Source: CAVPJW01 sp963705525 (GTDB taxonomy: Bacteria > Acidobacteriota > Vicinamibacteria > Vicinamibacterales > CAVPJW01). Taken from it: DNA of 64,000 nt. The stretch spans positions 186,001 through 250,000 of the forward strand of contig CAVPJW010000003.1 in NCBI GenBank assembly GCA_963705525.1, written 5' to 3'. Each line of letters begins with the position of its first letter. Position 1 is the stretch's first letter. This document shows positions 54,356-63,460 of this stretch, one piece after another. The translations under genes and the position numbers were made by a program. The notes below the pieces were generated by a model that saw only the letters and a program-made list of their open reading frames with translations, did not search any database and was not told the origin of the DNA.

Positions 54356-56137
54356 CTAGTCCCGATCCACCACATGACAAAACCGGCACGTGTCGATCTG
54401 CGCGATGCGATCGATACGGTGCACGTACGGCTTGTAGCGCCCGAGCTCGGCGTGGCACTGCACGCACTCGTACTTGCGGCTCAGCACTTCACGATGCACC
54501 TTCTCGAAGTGCGAGTAGCCAGGGCGAGGCTTGGCGATCGCCACCTGGAGTGCGTGACAACTCTGGCAGTACGCGGTGCCTGGATACGGCGCGGACTTGG
54601 CGGCTGCGGGAGCCGCGGGCCTGGCGCTTTCCGTCGCGGCGGGAGTCGAGAGTTCTCCCGCCGCGATCCTGCCAGCCATTCGACCGGTCACGATTGAGGG
54701 CCCGAGGAATGTCCCTTCCAGGCCGGCCCGTCCGTTGATGCCCCCGAAGCCGGTGAGCTCGCCCGCGGCATACAGACCCGGAATGACCTTCTGATTCCTG
54801 TCGAGAACGCGGCAGCTGCGATCGATTCGGACGCCGCCCATGCTCTTGCGCGTCAGCGGAAAGAATTCGACGGCATAAAACGGACCCTGCTCGATCTTCG
54901 GCGGGCGAGGCATATCCGTTGCCGAAAAACGGCCGTAGTCGGTGTCCGCACCGGCAGCAATCATGTCGTTGTAGCGCGCGACGGTCTCACGGAGCGCATC
55001 GGCCGGGAGGCCGACGACCGCCGCCAGCTCATCGAGCGTTTGTCCGGACTTCACGAGCGTCGGATTGCTCAGAATGATCCGCTCGACGCTCGCGAAGTTT
55101 CCCCAGCCGGACCCCTGGACGGTGAATGACTTCCTGCCGGGTGCGTCGAAGATCGCCCAGTACGTCGCAGGCTTCTGCTGAAGCAGCGCGGGGAATGTGA
55201 CCTTCGTCGATCCGTGCTCGTTCACGAAACGGCGGCCCGAGGCATTCACCCAGATGGCCGTGCTGTTGCCCGAGTTCAGGCCGCGATTCATGCCCGGGTA
55301 CCGAGGATCGGGAAGGCCGGTCGAATAGTTCCATTGATGATCGGTGTTGACGAGGACCGCGCCGGCGCCCTCGGCGACTTTGTGCCCTGACCCTGTCGAG
55401 TTGAGACCGGAACCGACGAGAAACCGGTCGGGAAACGGCAGCTCTCGCGGCCAGAAGCTTCGCACCATGTCGAGATTGCTTTGAAAGCCGCCCGTAGCGA
55501 GCACGACTGCCGGCGCCCTGAACTGCCGCACCAACCCGGTCCTGAGCTCCCGACCGCGAACGCCGACGACGCGGCCGCGCTCCACGATGAGGCTGGTGAC
55601 CTTCACGTTCCATCGAAAGGTGATGTTGGGATTCCTGACGCATTCGCGATAGATCGGACTGACGAGGCCGACACCGCGATCGTGTGTCTGGTGAAACCGA
55701 GGTACGGAATTGCCGGCAGGCTGCGAGACACCATCGAAGGTCACGCCCATCGTGGCCAGCCAGTCGTAGATCTCCGCGCGGGAGTGATCGACGTAGTAGC
55801 GAACCCAATCGGTGTCGGCGTCCTCGCCCCACGTAATGAAATCGCGGAATGCGAGATCCGGCGAGTCGGCGATGCCCGCCGCTTCCTGCGTCGGAGTTCC
55901 CACGATCGAAAGGCCGCCCTGCGACATCACGGCGTGGCCGCCGAAGATCGACCACATTTCGACGATCGCGACACGCCGGCCGTGCTGGGCCGCCTCGAGC
56001 GCGGCCGAGAGCCCGGCAATGCCCGCCCCCACCACGATGACATCGGTCGGCCGCGAACGCGCCGGCTGCATCGCGTCGGTGGCGATTGGAAGCGTCAGGG
56101 CCGTGACGAGCGCGTACGCGACTGGAAGGCGGGGCAT
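54356..56137 (-). CDS. Periplasmic FAD-dependent flavocytochrome c with C-terminal triheme domain
   Basis: A protein of 593 residues with a Sec signal peptide. The FAD-binding domain of fumarate-reductase type starts at about 33 (DVIVVGAGIAGLSAALEAAQ) and ends with GLYAAGELTGFGGINGRAGL. After an Ala/Pro linker (about 490-515) the last 70 residues carry three c-type haem sites, CQSCH (about 524), CVQCH (558) and CRFCH (584), with extra histidines for axial ligands. Classical flavocytochromes (Fcc3, UrdA) have a tetrahaem domain at the N-terminus, so this is the reverse order. Likely a periplasmic reductase for fumarate, urocanate or a similar acid. The start avoids 24 residues made of the intergenic repeat. 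Confidence 0.85.
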   Translation of the reverse strand: MPRLPVAYALVTALTLPIATDAMQPARSRPTDVIVVGAGIAGLSAALEAAQHGRRVAIVEMWSIFGGHAVMSQGGLSIVGTPTQEAAGIADSPDLAFRDFITWGEDADTDWVRYYVDHSRAEIYDWLATMGVTFDGVSQPAGNSVPRFHQTHDRGVGLVSPIYRECVRNPNITFRWNVKVTSLIVERGRVVGVRGRELRTGLVRQFRAPAVVLATGGFQSNLDMVRSFWPRELPFPDRFLVGSGLNSTGSGHKVAEGAGAVLVNTDHQWNYSTGLPDPRYPGMNRGLNSGNSTAIWVNASGRRFVNEHGSTKVTFPALLQQKPATYWAIFDAPGRKSFTVQGSGWGNFASVERIILSNPTLVKSGQTLDELAAVVGLPADALRETVARYNDMIAAGADTDYGRFSATDMPRPPKIEQGPFYAVEFFPLTRKSMGGVRIDRSCRVLDRNQKVIPGLYAAGELTGFGGINGRAGLEGTFLGPSIVTGRMAGRIAAGELSTPAATESARPAAPAAAKSAPYPGTAYCQSCHALQVAIAKPRPGYSHFEKVHREVLSRKYECVQCHAELGRYKPYVHRIDRIAQIDTCRFCHVVDRD

Positions 56138-56142
56138 AAGAA

Positions 56143-56240
56143 CAGGCTCCAGGCTTCGGGCTCCAGGCTTCAGCGGCAAAGCTTCAGCTCCAAGCGTTGA
56201 TTCGGGCATTACCTGGAGCCGGCAGCCCGAAGCCCGTAGC
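56143..56240. repeat. aggctccaggcttcgggctcc repeat, both orientations
   Basis: Before the flavocytochrome start the repeat reads aggctccaggcttcgggctcc (56145-56165); close to the M24 gene the inverse reads acctggagccggcagcccga (56211-56230). The two arms could form a long hairpin between the two genes. The same words occur in five other gaps. Confidence 0.65.
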
Positions 56241-57575
56241 CTACTTGATCAGATACAACGCTTCCTGCCTCGGGCGGAAGAATTTCCAGCCTTCGTCCGT
56301 CAGGTACGCCGGATCTTCTTCCATCATGAAGACCTTCTGGCCGTCCCATTCGGGCACCGGCGTCTGCGTGTTCAGCTCGATCGAAATGTATGAACCCTTC
56401 CTGAGCGCCTTCGGCTCGTCGTGGCGGCTGGAGGATCGGAAGTCGATCGCGGCGCCCAGTGCGTGGCCCTGATTACCGAGCGGATGACAGTAGACCTGCG
56501 CCTCGATGCCTTGCTGCCGCATTTCGGCCATGGTCATCTCGTAGACCTCGGCGGAACTCCGCCCCGGACGCGACGCGCGGAGCATCAGCGCGTCCTGCAG
56601 CGCATTGGTGTTCGCGAGCGCCTTCTTGAGCCCGGGCGGCGCGTCGGCTTCACCCGCGCCGAGCACGTACGCCATCTTCTGCCAGTCCGAGTGGAGGCCC
56701 ATGTAGCTGATGCCGAAGTCCACGTGCACGAGATCGCCTCGCTCGATCACCACGGCTTCCTTCGCCACGGCGAGAAACCCATGATACGCGCCCTTCTCTC
56801 CGCCCTTTCGCTGCACGCGCACATCCGGCTGGAACCAGGTGCCGACGCCGAGGCTCCAGAGCCGATCGTAGAGCCAGCGACGAACATCGCCGGCCGTGGT
56901 CGTCCCCGGCTTGATGACGTCCGATGAGAGCGCCTGCTTGACGACCGCCTCGGTCAGCTCGACGAGTGTCGTGTAGTCGTCGAATTCCTCGGGAATCCGC
57001 GTGTCGAGATATTCCTCGATGAGAGGCGCCGCGCTGACGAATCGCTTCACGGCTTCCGCACCGAGCGCCTGCGCCAGGAACGTGTAGCCGTCGTGCGTGA
57101 GACTGTGCGTGACACCGCGATCGCCGCCGATGCCCAACGCAATCGTGCGCGGCTGGTGCGTGTCGAACAGAGACCGCAAGGTCTCTTCCGCATTCCTCGA
57201 ATCGGGCGTCTCGAAGAATCTGGAGATCTGCTCTTCTCCGTAGTTTTCGATCGCGATCTTCTTGAGGCCGCTCTCGCCGGCATCGATGAACACGTAGACA
57301 TCGCGGCGGCCCGCGTACGGCCTCGCCGGGACAACGAATTCGGTGAGCGGATCCGGGTGGAACTCCTCGTTCACGACAATCCACATGGCGACGTTCTGGT
57401 GGCGCATCATCGCAAGCAGCATGTCGTGCCGCTTGGCGAGCCACCGCTCACGCTCCGCTATCTGCGCGGACCATGAAAGGAGCGCGGGCGCACCACGGCC
57501 ATCGTCACGGCCCTGAAGAGAAACCGACGCGGACCCGCCGACAAGAAACAGGATGAGCAGGACTCGTTGAATCAA
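56241..57575 (-). CDS. Secreted M24 family metallopeptidase
   Basis: A protein of 444 residues with a signal peptide (RVLLILFLVGGSASVSLQG). The C-terminal creatinase fold has VHVDFGISYMGLHSDWQKMA (two Asp), PLGNQGHALGAAIDF (His), YISIELNTQTPVPEW (Glu) and FMMEEDPAYLTDEGW (Glu), the M24 ligands in divergent form. It should be an Xaa-Pro-type aminopeptidase. The TTG start has GAGG upstream. It is the next gene upstream of the flavocytochrome on the same strand. Confidence 0.85.
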   Translation of the reverse strand: MIQRVLLILFLVGGSASVSLQGRDDGRGAPALLSWSAQIAERERWLAKRHDMLLAMMRHQNVAMWIVVNEEFHPDPLTEFVVPARPYAGRRDVYVFIDAGESGLKKIAIENYGEEQISRFFETPDSRNAEETLRSLFDTHQPRTIALGIGGDRGVTHSLTHDGYTFLAQALGAEAVKRFVSAAPLIEEYLDTRIPEEFDDYTTLVELTEAVVKQALSSDVIKPGTTTAGDVRRWLYDRLWSLGVGTWFQPDVRVQRKGGEKGAYHGFLAVAKEAVVIERGDLVHVDFGISYMGLHSDWQKMAYVLGAGEADAPPGLKKALANTNALQDALMLRASRPGRSSAEVYEMTMAEMRQQGIEAQVYCHPLGNQGHALGAAIDFRSSSRHDEPKALRKGSYISIELNTQTPVPEWDGQKVFMMEEDPAYLTDEGWKFFRPRQEALYLIK

Positions 57576-57589
57576 ATGGGGGACCTCGA

Positions 57590-57662
57590 AACGGGCTACA
57601 GGCTCCGGGCTTCAGGCTCCTGACTACGGGCTTCGGCTTCAGGCTCTGGCTCCACGCGTCGG
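57590..57662. repeat. caggctccgggcttcaggctcc repeat
   Basis: Four to five degenerate copies (ggctacaggctccgggcttc, aggctcctgactacgggctt, cggcttcaggctctggctcc) fill the gap between the nitrilase and M24 genes. It is non-coding and of the same family as 31268-31335. Confidence 0.68.
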
Positions 57663-57674
57663 AATCCGCCGGCG

Positions 57675-58517
57675 TCACACGACAGACGCCGCGCCGGTTC
57701 GCGCCAGCCACTTGGCGTACAGGTCGGGCCGCCGATCGCGTAGAAACAGCCGCCGGGCGTGAGAGCGGGCGCATGTCGTGAGATCGACGTCCGCGTAGAG
57801 GATCGCATCCTCTCCCCGCGGCGCCCTGGCCACGACGACACCGTCGGGTGCGCAGACAAACGATTCTCCCGCAAACGTCAGGCACTCTTCCTGGCCCACG
57901 CGGTTGCAGAGCGCGACGAAGTAGCCGTTCTGAAACGCGGCGACCCGCATCTCGCCCTCGTACAGGCCATCCGGCCATTCGCCCACCGCGCCCGCCTGCG
58001 GCACCACGACAAGGTCGGCGCCACCAAGGGCAAGCGCACGCATGTACTCGGGATAGTGACGATCGTAGCAGATGGCGACGCCGATCGGTCCGACCCGCGT
58101 GTCGTACACGGGCGCGCCCGTATCGCCGGGCGTGTAGTATCCCTGCTCGTGAAAGCACGCGTAGTCAGTGATGTGGATCATGCGCGTCTTGCCGACGAGC
58201 GTCCCATCGGCATCGATCACCGGCGAACAGTCGAATGCGCGCGCGCCGTCGCGCTCGAACAGGTTCAGCACGACGACAACGCCGAGCGCGCGCGCGCGAT
58301 CCTGAAATGCCCGTGTGACCGGACCCGGCACGGTCTCGGCGCGATCGAGCCAGCCATCTCCGGCGGGTTTCTGCGGATAGAACGGTTCGAACGCCAGCTC
58401 GGCAAAGGCGACGAGCTGTGCGTCCGCCTTCGCCGCGCGTTCGAGTGCCGCCAGACCACGCGCGAGGTTTTCCAGTTTGTCTGGCCGGACGTGCTGCTGG
58501 ACGAGAGCGAGCTTCAT
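57675..58517 (-). CDS. Carbon-nitrogen hydrolase (nitrilase superfamily)
   Basis: A protein of 280 residues. The catalytic triad is Glu40 (VAFAELAFEP), Lys110 (GTLVGKTRM) and Cys150 (IGVAICYDRHYPE). The overall pattern is like beta-ureidopropionase or N-carbamoylputrescine amidase, which release ammonia and CO2 from N-carbamoyl amines. It follows the GcvT-like gene by 10 bases and so shares its transcript. A role in amine breakdown is inferred from the neighbours. Confidence 0.85.
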   Translation of the reverse strand: MKLALVQQHVRPDKLENLARGLAALERAAKADAQLVAFAELAFEPFYPQKPAGDGWLDRAETVPGPVTRAFQDRARALGVVVVLNLFERDGARAFDCSPVIDADGTLVGKTRMIHITDYACFHEQGYYTPGDTGAPVYDTRVGPIGVAICYDRHYPEYMRALALGGADLVVVPQAGAVGEWPDGLYEGEMRVAAFQNGYFVALCNRVGQEECLTFAGESFVCAPDGVVVARAPRGEDAILYADVDLTTCARSHARRLFLRDRRPDLYAKWLARTGAASVV

Positions 58518-58527
58518 GGAGCTCCGT

Positions 58528-59758
58528 CTATCGGCCCAGGGCGTCATGGGCCCTCATCCACCGCGGAGGCGTGGCCATCTTCCGCGGCGGGTTGAAGAAC
58601 GGCGTCTTGACCACCGTGGCGCGGACGCGATGTCGAACGGCTTCGACGGTGATCTCCATTTCGAGCCGGGAGCCCACCTGCGCGTGCGGCGACGCGATGG
58701 TGGCCAGCGCGATCAATTGTTTGAGCACCGGCGACCACGTCGTCGATGTCGCCTTGCCCACCTGGCGGCCATCCCGATAGACCGGCACCGCGACGCGCGA
58801 CGCCGTGCTCGGCGCCTGCGGAGGAAGTCCGATCTGCTCGTAGAGGGCTTCGACCTGCGGCCAGTCAACGGCGAGCCCCACCACCTGGCGCGGCGGTCCC
58901 TGCTTATGCTCGCGGCGAAGGGCCGTGCGACCGATGAACGGCGCCTTGTCGAGCTGCACGAGCCTTCCCAGGCCCATCTCGAACGGCGAGTACTTCTGCG
59001 ACTCGATCAGCGCCTTCTTGCTGCTGAAGAAATCTACTTCGATCAGGAGCAGACCGGCTTCGATCCGGGCGACATCGAGCGCGAGCATGCCGGCCGGGTG
59101 AATGTCGAACGCACGGCCGCCCTGCCATGAGAGCGTCCCAGACCTTGACGCCGTCTCCGGCATTCATCCAGATCTCGTAGCCGAGATCGCCCGTGTAACC
59201 CGTTCTCGAGATGTCAACCTTGACGCCGCGAATGGTGCCGGTGGTCACGCGGAAATACTTGAGGCTGTCGATGTCCGCGTCGGCGACCTGGCGCAGGACC
59301 TGTGCCGACGTCGGGCCCTGCAGCGCAAGCGCCGCGATCTGCTCGGAAATGTCTTCGATCGACACGTCCATGCCAAGGGCGTTCTGATGAATCCAGCGGA
59401 GACTGGGATCCGCGGCCGTCCACCTGAATCGCTGCTCGGCCAGCCTCGATACGGTCCCGTCATCGATGACCTTGCCATGCTCGTCGCACCACGGCGTGTA
59501 AAACACCTGGCCCACCGGCATCTTGGCGACGTCGCGCGTGATGATGCGATCGACCAGACGCGCGGCATCCTTTCCGGTAATGAGGTACTTGAAGAGCGGC
59601 GAAACATCGATGAGCGCCGCCGCATTGCGGATGGCGTTGTACTCGTGCTCGTGGTGCGCCTCATAGGCGCTGACGGCGTAATAGCCTGACCACTCCCGGT
59701 AGTTCAGGCTCTCGCAGAGCGGGAACGTGCGATCGTGAACGGCGGTTCCTATGGGCAT
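58528..59758 (-). CDS. GcvT-like aminomethyltransferase with +1 frameshift
   Basis: A folate-dependent T-protein-like enzyme. The N-terminal part has EHEYNAIRNAAALIDVSPLF and ALALQGPTSAQVLRQVADAD, ending DISRTGYTGDLGYEIWM. The C-terminal part reads AGMLALDVARIEAGLLLIEV and FIGRTALRREHKQGPPRQVV. They lie in different frames that meet near 59121 (coding GGCAGGGCGGCC, one extra G). Repair gives 409 residues, the usual length. Relatives take methyl or methylene groups from glycine, dimethylglycine, sarcosine or DMSP. Together with the flavoproteins across the gap it suggests demethylation of an N-methyl compound. Confidence 0.8.
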
Positions 59759-60108
59759 TGACGTCTGGTTCTTCGTAGTTGGTGATTGGTTCTTGGCTCG
59801 TTCCTGTTCCTGGCTGTCGCCAGCCCTCGGATCTTCAGGTCTGGGACGCGCGACCGGTCATTATAGTCGCTCAAAGCCGACGGCCGAGAGCCGACAGCTA
59901 GCCCTTGAAACCTCGGCATCCGTGTGCCAGACTTCCGTCCCCTGAGATGATCCATCCGGCACAGCACGTTCACCTCTTGTTCCATGCGCTGGTCGTGGGC
60001 AGCGAAACCCGCAGCGCAGGGCTCAGTCGCGCTTCCTAGTCGCTCGACCTCGGACGGTAATCCGTTCATCGCTGACAGCCGCGAGCTGCCAGCGGATAGC
60101 TGAACCGA
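59759..60108. other. 350-base divergent intergenic region with repeat words
   Basis: No gene is supported here. Near 59760-59815 are degenerate ttcttggttcttgg words, at 59832-59844 a cttcaggtctggg word, and at 59877-59903 and 60073-60103 copies of gccgacagctagc and gctgacagccgcgagctgcc. The middle (about 59930-60060) is unremarkable, with no palindrome or open frame I would support. The region must contain the promoters of both the GcvT-like operon and the flavoprotein pair. Confidence 0.6.
59860..59865 (-). promoter_or_regulatory. Candidate -10 box (TATAAT) for the GcvT-nitrilase operon
   Basis: On the minus strand TATAAT occurs at 59865-59860, about 100 bases before the GcvT-like start. 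No good -35 box is seen 17 bases upstream, so the match is only moderate. The same bases read on the plus strand as ttatagt. Confidence 0.32.
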
Positions 60109-61740
60109 ATGCAGAAATACGATGTGATCGTCATCGGCGGCGGCCATAACGGGCTGGTGAACGCGGCGTATCTCGCCCGCACCGGCCGTAAAGTGCTCGT
60201 GCTCGAACGACGCCACGTCCTCGGGGGCGCGGCGGTCACCGAAGAAGTGTTTCCCGGTTTTCGTTTCTCGGTATGCTCGTACGTCGTCTCGCTCTTGAGA
60301 CCCGAGATCATCCGCGAGCTCGACCTGCCGCGCCACGGCCTGGAGATCCTGCCGCTCGACGGCACGTTCACGCCGATGCCGAACGGCGACTATCTCTGGC
60401 GCGTCAACGATCACGCCAAGACCCGACGTGAGATCGCCAGGCATTCGCGGCTGGACGCCGAAGCGTACGACGAGTACGGCAAAGCGATGGTCGAGATGGC
60501 GCGCTTCGTCAAGCCAATCCTCGACATGACGCCGCCCGATCCAACGTCGCTCGATCCGCGAGGCCTCCGGCAGCTGCTCTTCCTGCTCCGCCGTTTCCAG
60601 GCTCTCCCGGAGCAGGATCGCTACAACCAGGTCCAGCTCATGACCATGAGCGCGGTGGACTTTCTGGATCAGTGGTTCGAAACAGACGTCCTCAAGGCCA
60701 CGATGGCGGCGTCCGGCATCATCGGCACGTTCCTGGGCGTTCGCTCGCCCGGTACGGCTTACGTGCTGCTCCATCACTACATGGGGGAGATCGACGGCGC
60801 ATTTCGCTCGTGGGGGTTCGCCCGCGGCGGCACGGGCGCCATTTCGAATGCCATCGGGAGCGCGGCGCACGAGGCTGGCGTTGAAATCAGGACGAAGACA
60901 TCCGTGGCGCGCATCGTCGTCCGCAACGGCAAAACGACCGGAGTGGTGCTCGACAACGGGGACGAAATGGCCGCCCACGTCGTCTCGTCGAGCCTCGATC
61001 CGAACCTGACGTTTCTCAAGCTGATCGAGCCGGGTGCGCTGCCCGACGAATTCCTCGACGAGGTGCGGCGCTACAAGTTCCGCGGCTCATCGGGCAAGGT
61101 CAACATGGCGCTCGACGCGCTGCCGGACTTCAGGAGCCTTCGCGGCCCCGGACCGCACCTGCGCGGCGCCATCTCGATCTCGCCCGGCGTCGAGTACATG
61201 GAACGCGCCTACGACGACGCAAAGTACGGGCGGTACTCGCGCCGGCCGTACATCGATATGGTGATTCCAACGCTGACTGATCCATCGGTGGCACCGCCTG
61301 GAAAGCACATCCTGTCGTGCTTCGTTCAGTACGCGCCCTACAAGCTCCGCGAGGGGACCTGGGACGAGCAGCGCGAGGCCTTCGGAGACACCGTCGTCAA
61401 CACCATCGCCGAGCACGCGCCTAATCTCAAGAACATCATTCTTCATCGTCAGGTGCTCACGCCGCTCGACCTCGAGCGCGAGTGGGGACTCACTGAAGGG
61501 AACATCTTCCAGGGAGAGCTGACTCTGGAGCAGCTGTTCTTCCTGCGGCCGGTGCCAGGATGGGCGCAGTACCGAACGCCGATTCAGAATCTGTACATGT
61601 GCGGATCGGCGACGCATCCCGGTGGAGGCATCATGGGCGCGCCGGGCCGGAACGCCGCGCTCAAGATCATGAAAGATCAGAAACACGGCGGGCGACAACG
61701 TCCCCGACAGGAGCCCGCTCCGGCGCGGCCTGTGGTCTGA
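60109..61740 (+). CDS. PYROXD2/phytoene-desaturase-like FAD oxidoreductase (first copy)
   Basis: A protein of 543 residues. The N-terminal dinucleotide fold is DVIVIGGGHNGLVNAAYLAR, and GGAAVTEEVFPGFRFSVCSY follows. The C-terminus has LYMCGSATHPGGGIMGAPGR, the second FAD motif typical of CrtI-type amine oxidoreductases. No carotenoid gene is near, so phytoene is unlikely. PYROXD2-like proteins are otherwise poorly known. It is adjacent to a second copy and divergent from the GcvT-like gene, which suggests oxidation of an amine. Confidence 0.85.
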   Translation: MQKYDVIVIGGGHNGLVNAAYLARTGRKVLVLERRHVLGGAAVTEEVFPGFRFSVCSYVVSLLRPEIIRELDLPRHGLEILPLDGTFTPMPNGDYLWRVNDHAKTRREIARHSRLDAEAYDEYGKAMVEMARFVKPILDMTPPDPTSLDPRGLRQLLFLLRRFQALPEQDRYNQVQLMTMSAVDFLDQWFETDVLKATMAASGIIGTFLGVRSPGTAYVLLHHYMGEIDGAFRSWGFARGGTGAISNAIGSAAHEAGVEIRTKTSVARIVVRNGKTTGVVLDNGDEMAAHVVSSSLDPNLTFLKLIEPGALPDEFLDEVRRYKFRGSSGKVNMALDALPDFRSLRGPGPHLRGAISISPGVEYMERAYDDAKYGRYSRRPYIDMVIPTLTDPSVAPPGKHILSCFVQYAPYKLREGTWDEQREAFGDTVVNTIAEHAPNLKNIILHRQVLTPLDLEREWGLTEGNIFQGELTLEQLFFLRPVPGWAQYRTPIQNLYMCGSATHPGGGIMGAPGRNAALKIMKDQKHGGRQRPRQEPAPARPVV

Positions 61741-61832
61741 ACGCCTGAGCCTGGAGCCTGAGCCTGGACCTGAAGCCCGAAGCCTGGAGCCTGGACCTGA
61801 AGCCCGAAGCCTGGAGCCTGTAGCCTGATTTC
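61741..61832. repeat. gcctggagcctg tandem repeat
   Basis: At least six degenerate units of gagcctggagcctg and gaagcccgaagcctgg occur in direct orientation, filling the whole gap between the two flavoprotein genes from the TGA of the first to the ATG of the second. It is the densest block of this family in the window and lies inside a probable operon. Confidence 0.75.
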
Positions 61833-63443
61833 ATGTCTCCTTCTCACGATGTCATCATCGTCGGTGGTGGCCACAACGGCCTCGTCGCGGCCTGCTATCT
61901 GGCGCGCGCGGGCCTCAAACCGCTGGTGCTCGAACGGCGGCCCATCGCCGGAGGAGCCGCCATCACCTCCGAGATCCATCCCGGATTCAAGTGCCCCATC
62001 CTCGCGCATGCGCTGGGGCCGCTTCGGGATGACATCTGGAAGGACCTCCAGCTCGAACGGCACGGCGTCGAGCGGCTCCGACCGGCGGTGCAGGTCTTTG
62101 CGCCTGCGCCCGACGGGCGTGCTCTCGTTCTCCATCAGGATCATCACCAATCGGCGGAGAGCATTGCCCGTCTGTCGCAGCATGACGCCGGGAAGTACGT
62201 CGAGTTCCGTCAGAGCCTCGAGGGAGTCAGCGGCGTGCTCGCAAGCATTCTGGGCGCGACGCCTCCGTCGATCGATCGGCCCTCGGCGTCGGATCTCTGG
62301 ACGCTTCTCCAAGCCGGACGAAAATTTCGCGGGCTGCCCAAGAAGGACGCCTACCGGCTGCTCAGGTGGGGCCCGATGGCAGTCGCCGATCTGGTCGGCG
62401 AGTGGTTCGAGACCGAGCTCCTTCGCGCCACGATTGGGTCGCGTGGCATCTTCGGGGGCTTCCTCGGGCCGTGGTCTGCCGGCAGTGGAGCAGCGCTCCT
62501 CCTCGAAACGGCGAATGCCAACGGCTCGAACCGCGCCGCGTTCGTGCGCGGCGGCCCGGGAAGCCTGACGAGTGCGCTCGCTCAGGCGGCCACCGATGCG
62601 GGAGCGACGATCCGCACGAATGCGGACGTCGTGCGCATCCTGATCGACGAGGGCCGCGCCAGAGGTGTGGCGCTGTCGAGCGGCGAGGAGATGCTCGCGA
62701 AGGCCGTCGTCTCGAACGCCGATCCGAAGCGAACTTATCTGGGGCTGGTCGATCCGGTGCACCTTGATCCAGGCTTTGTCACGAAGGTACAGAACTATCG
62801 ATCGGTTGGCACGGCTGCAAAAGTCAATCTCGCGTTGTCACGGCTGCCGCGCTTCACTGCGCTCGCGTCAACGTCCTCTTCCGGCGCATCTGGCGACGCT
62901 TTGCTGAGCGGGCGCATTCATATCGGCCCCGAGATCGATTATCTGGAACGCGCCTTCGACGATGCGAAGTACGGCGACGTGTCGGCGCACCCATACCTCG
63001 AAGCCACGATACCGAGTTTGCTTGATCAATCGCTGGCGCCTCCGGGCGCTCACGTCATGTCGGTGTACATGCAGTTTGCCCCGTTCAAGCTCAAGCAAGG
63101 CACGTGGCTCGAGAAGCGCGACGCGCTCGGCGATGTCGTCGTCAGGACGCTTGCCGAGTACGCCCCCGACCTGCCGGATGCGATCGTGGGACGGCAGGTG
63201 ATCACTCCGCTCGACCTGGAGCAAGAGTACGGTCTGACCGGTGGGCACATCTTCCACGGCGAGATGGCGATCGATCAGCTCTACACCATGCGGCCTATAC
63301 TCGGATGGGCGCAGTATCGGGCGCCCATCGACGGCCTGTATCTCTGCGGCGCCGGCACGCATCCGGGCGGCGGCGTCACAGGGGCACCGGGCGCAAATGC
63401 CGCTCGCGAGATCGTCAAGGATCTGAAGAGCGGCCGGCGTTAG
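61833..63443 (+). CDS. PYROXD2/phytoene-desaturase-like FAD oxidoreductase (second copy)
   Basis: A protein of 536 residues, a clear paralogue of the gene before it. DVIIVGGGHNGLVAACYLAR, GGAAITSEIHPGFKCPILAH and LYLCGAGTHPGGGVTGAPGA align with the first copy along the whole length. Tandem duplication with divergence suggests either a heterodimer or two related substrates. It follows the first copy across the repeat block. Confidence 0.85.
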   Translation: MSPSHDVIIVGGGHNGLVAACYLARAGLKPLVLERRPIAGGAAITSEIHPGFKCPILAHALGPLRDDIWKDLQLERHGVERLRPAVQVFAPAPDGRALVLHQDHHQSAESIARLSQHDAGKYVEFRQSLEGVSGVLASILGATPPSIDRPSASDLWTLLQAGRKFRGLPKKDAYRLLRWGPMAVADLVGEWFETELLRATIGSRGIFGGFLGPWSAGSGAALLLETANANGSNRAAFVRGGPGSLTSALAQAATDAGATIRTNADVVRILIDEGRARGVALSSGEEMLAKAVVSNADPKRTYLGLVDPVHLDPGFVTKVQNYRSVGTAAKVNLALSRLPRFTALASTSSSGASGDALLSGRIHIGPEIDYLERAFDDAKYGDVSAHPYLEATIPSLLDQSLAPPGAHVMSVYMQFAPFKLKQGTWLEKRDALGDVVVRTLAEYAPDLPDAIVGRQVITPLDLEQEYGLTGGHIFHGEMAIDQLYTMRPILGWAQYRAPIDGLYLCGAGTHPGGGVTGAPGANAAREIVKDLKSGRR

Positions 63444-63460
63444 GCGACTGCGGCATAGTC

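Noticed and set aside
59749..60978. Open frame of 409 codons opposite the first flavoprotein
   Set aside because: The plus strand has both FAD motifs in frame. The minus frame crosses the repeat-bearing gap and has no family pattern.
61741..61832. CRISPR-like array
   Set aside because: Units are 10-20 bases, degenerate and adjacent without spacers of constant length. No cas gene is present.
60109..63443. Carotenoid biosynthesis genes (crtI pair)
   Set aside because: The FAD motifs are CrtI-like, but no phytoene synthase or cyclase is near and the proteins fit the PYROXD2 branch better.
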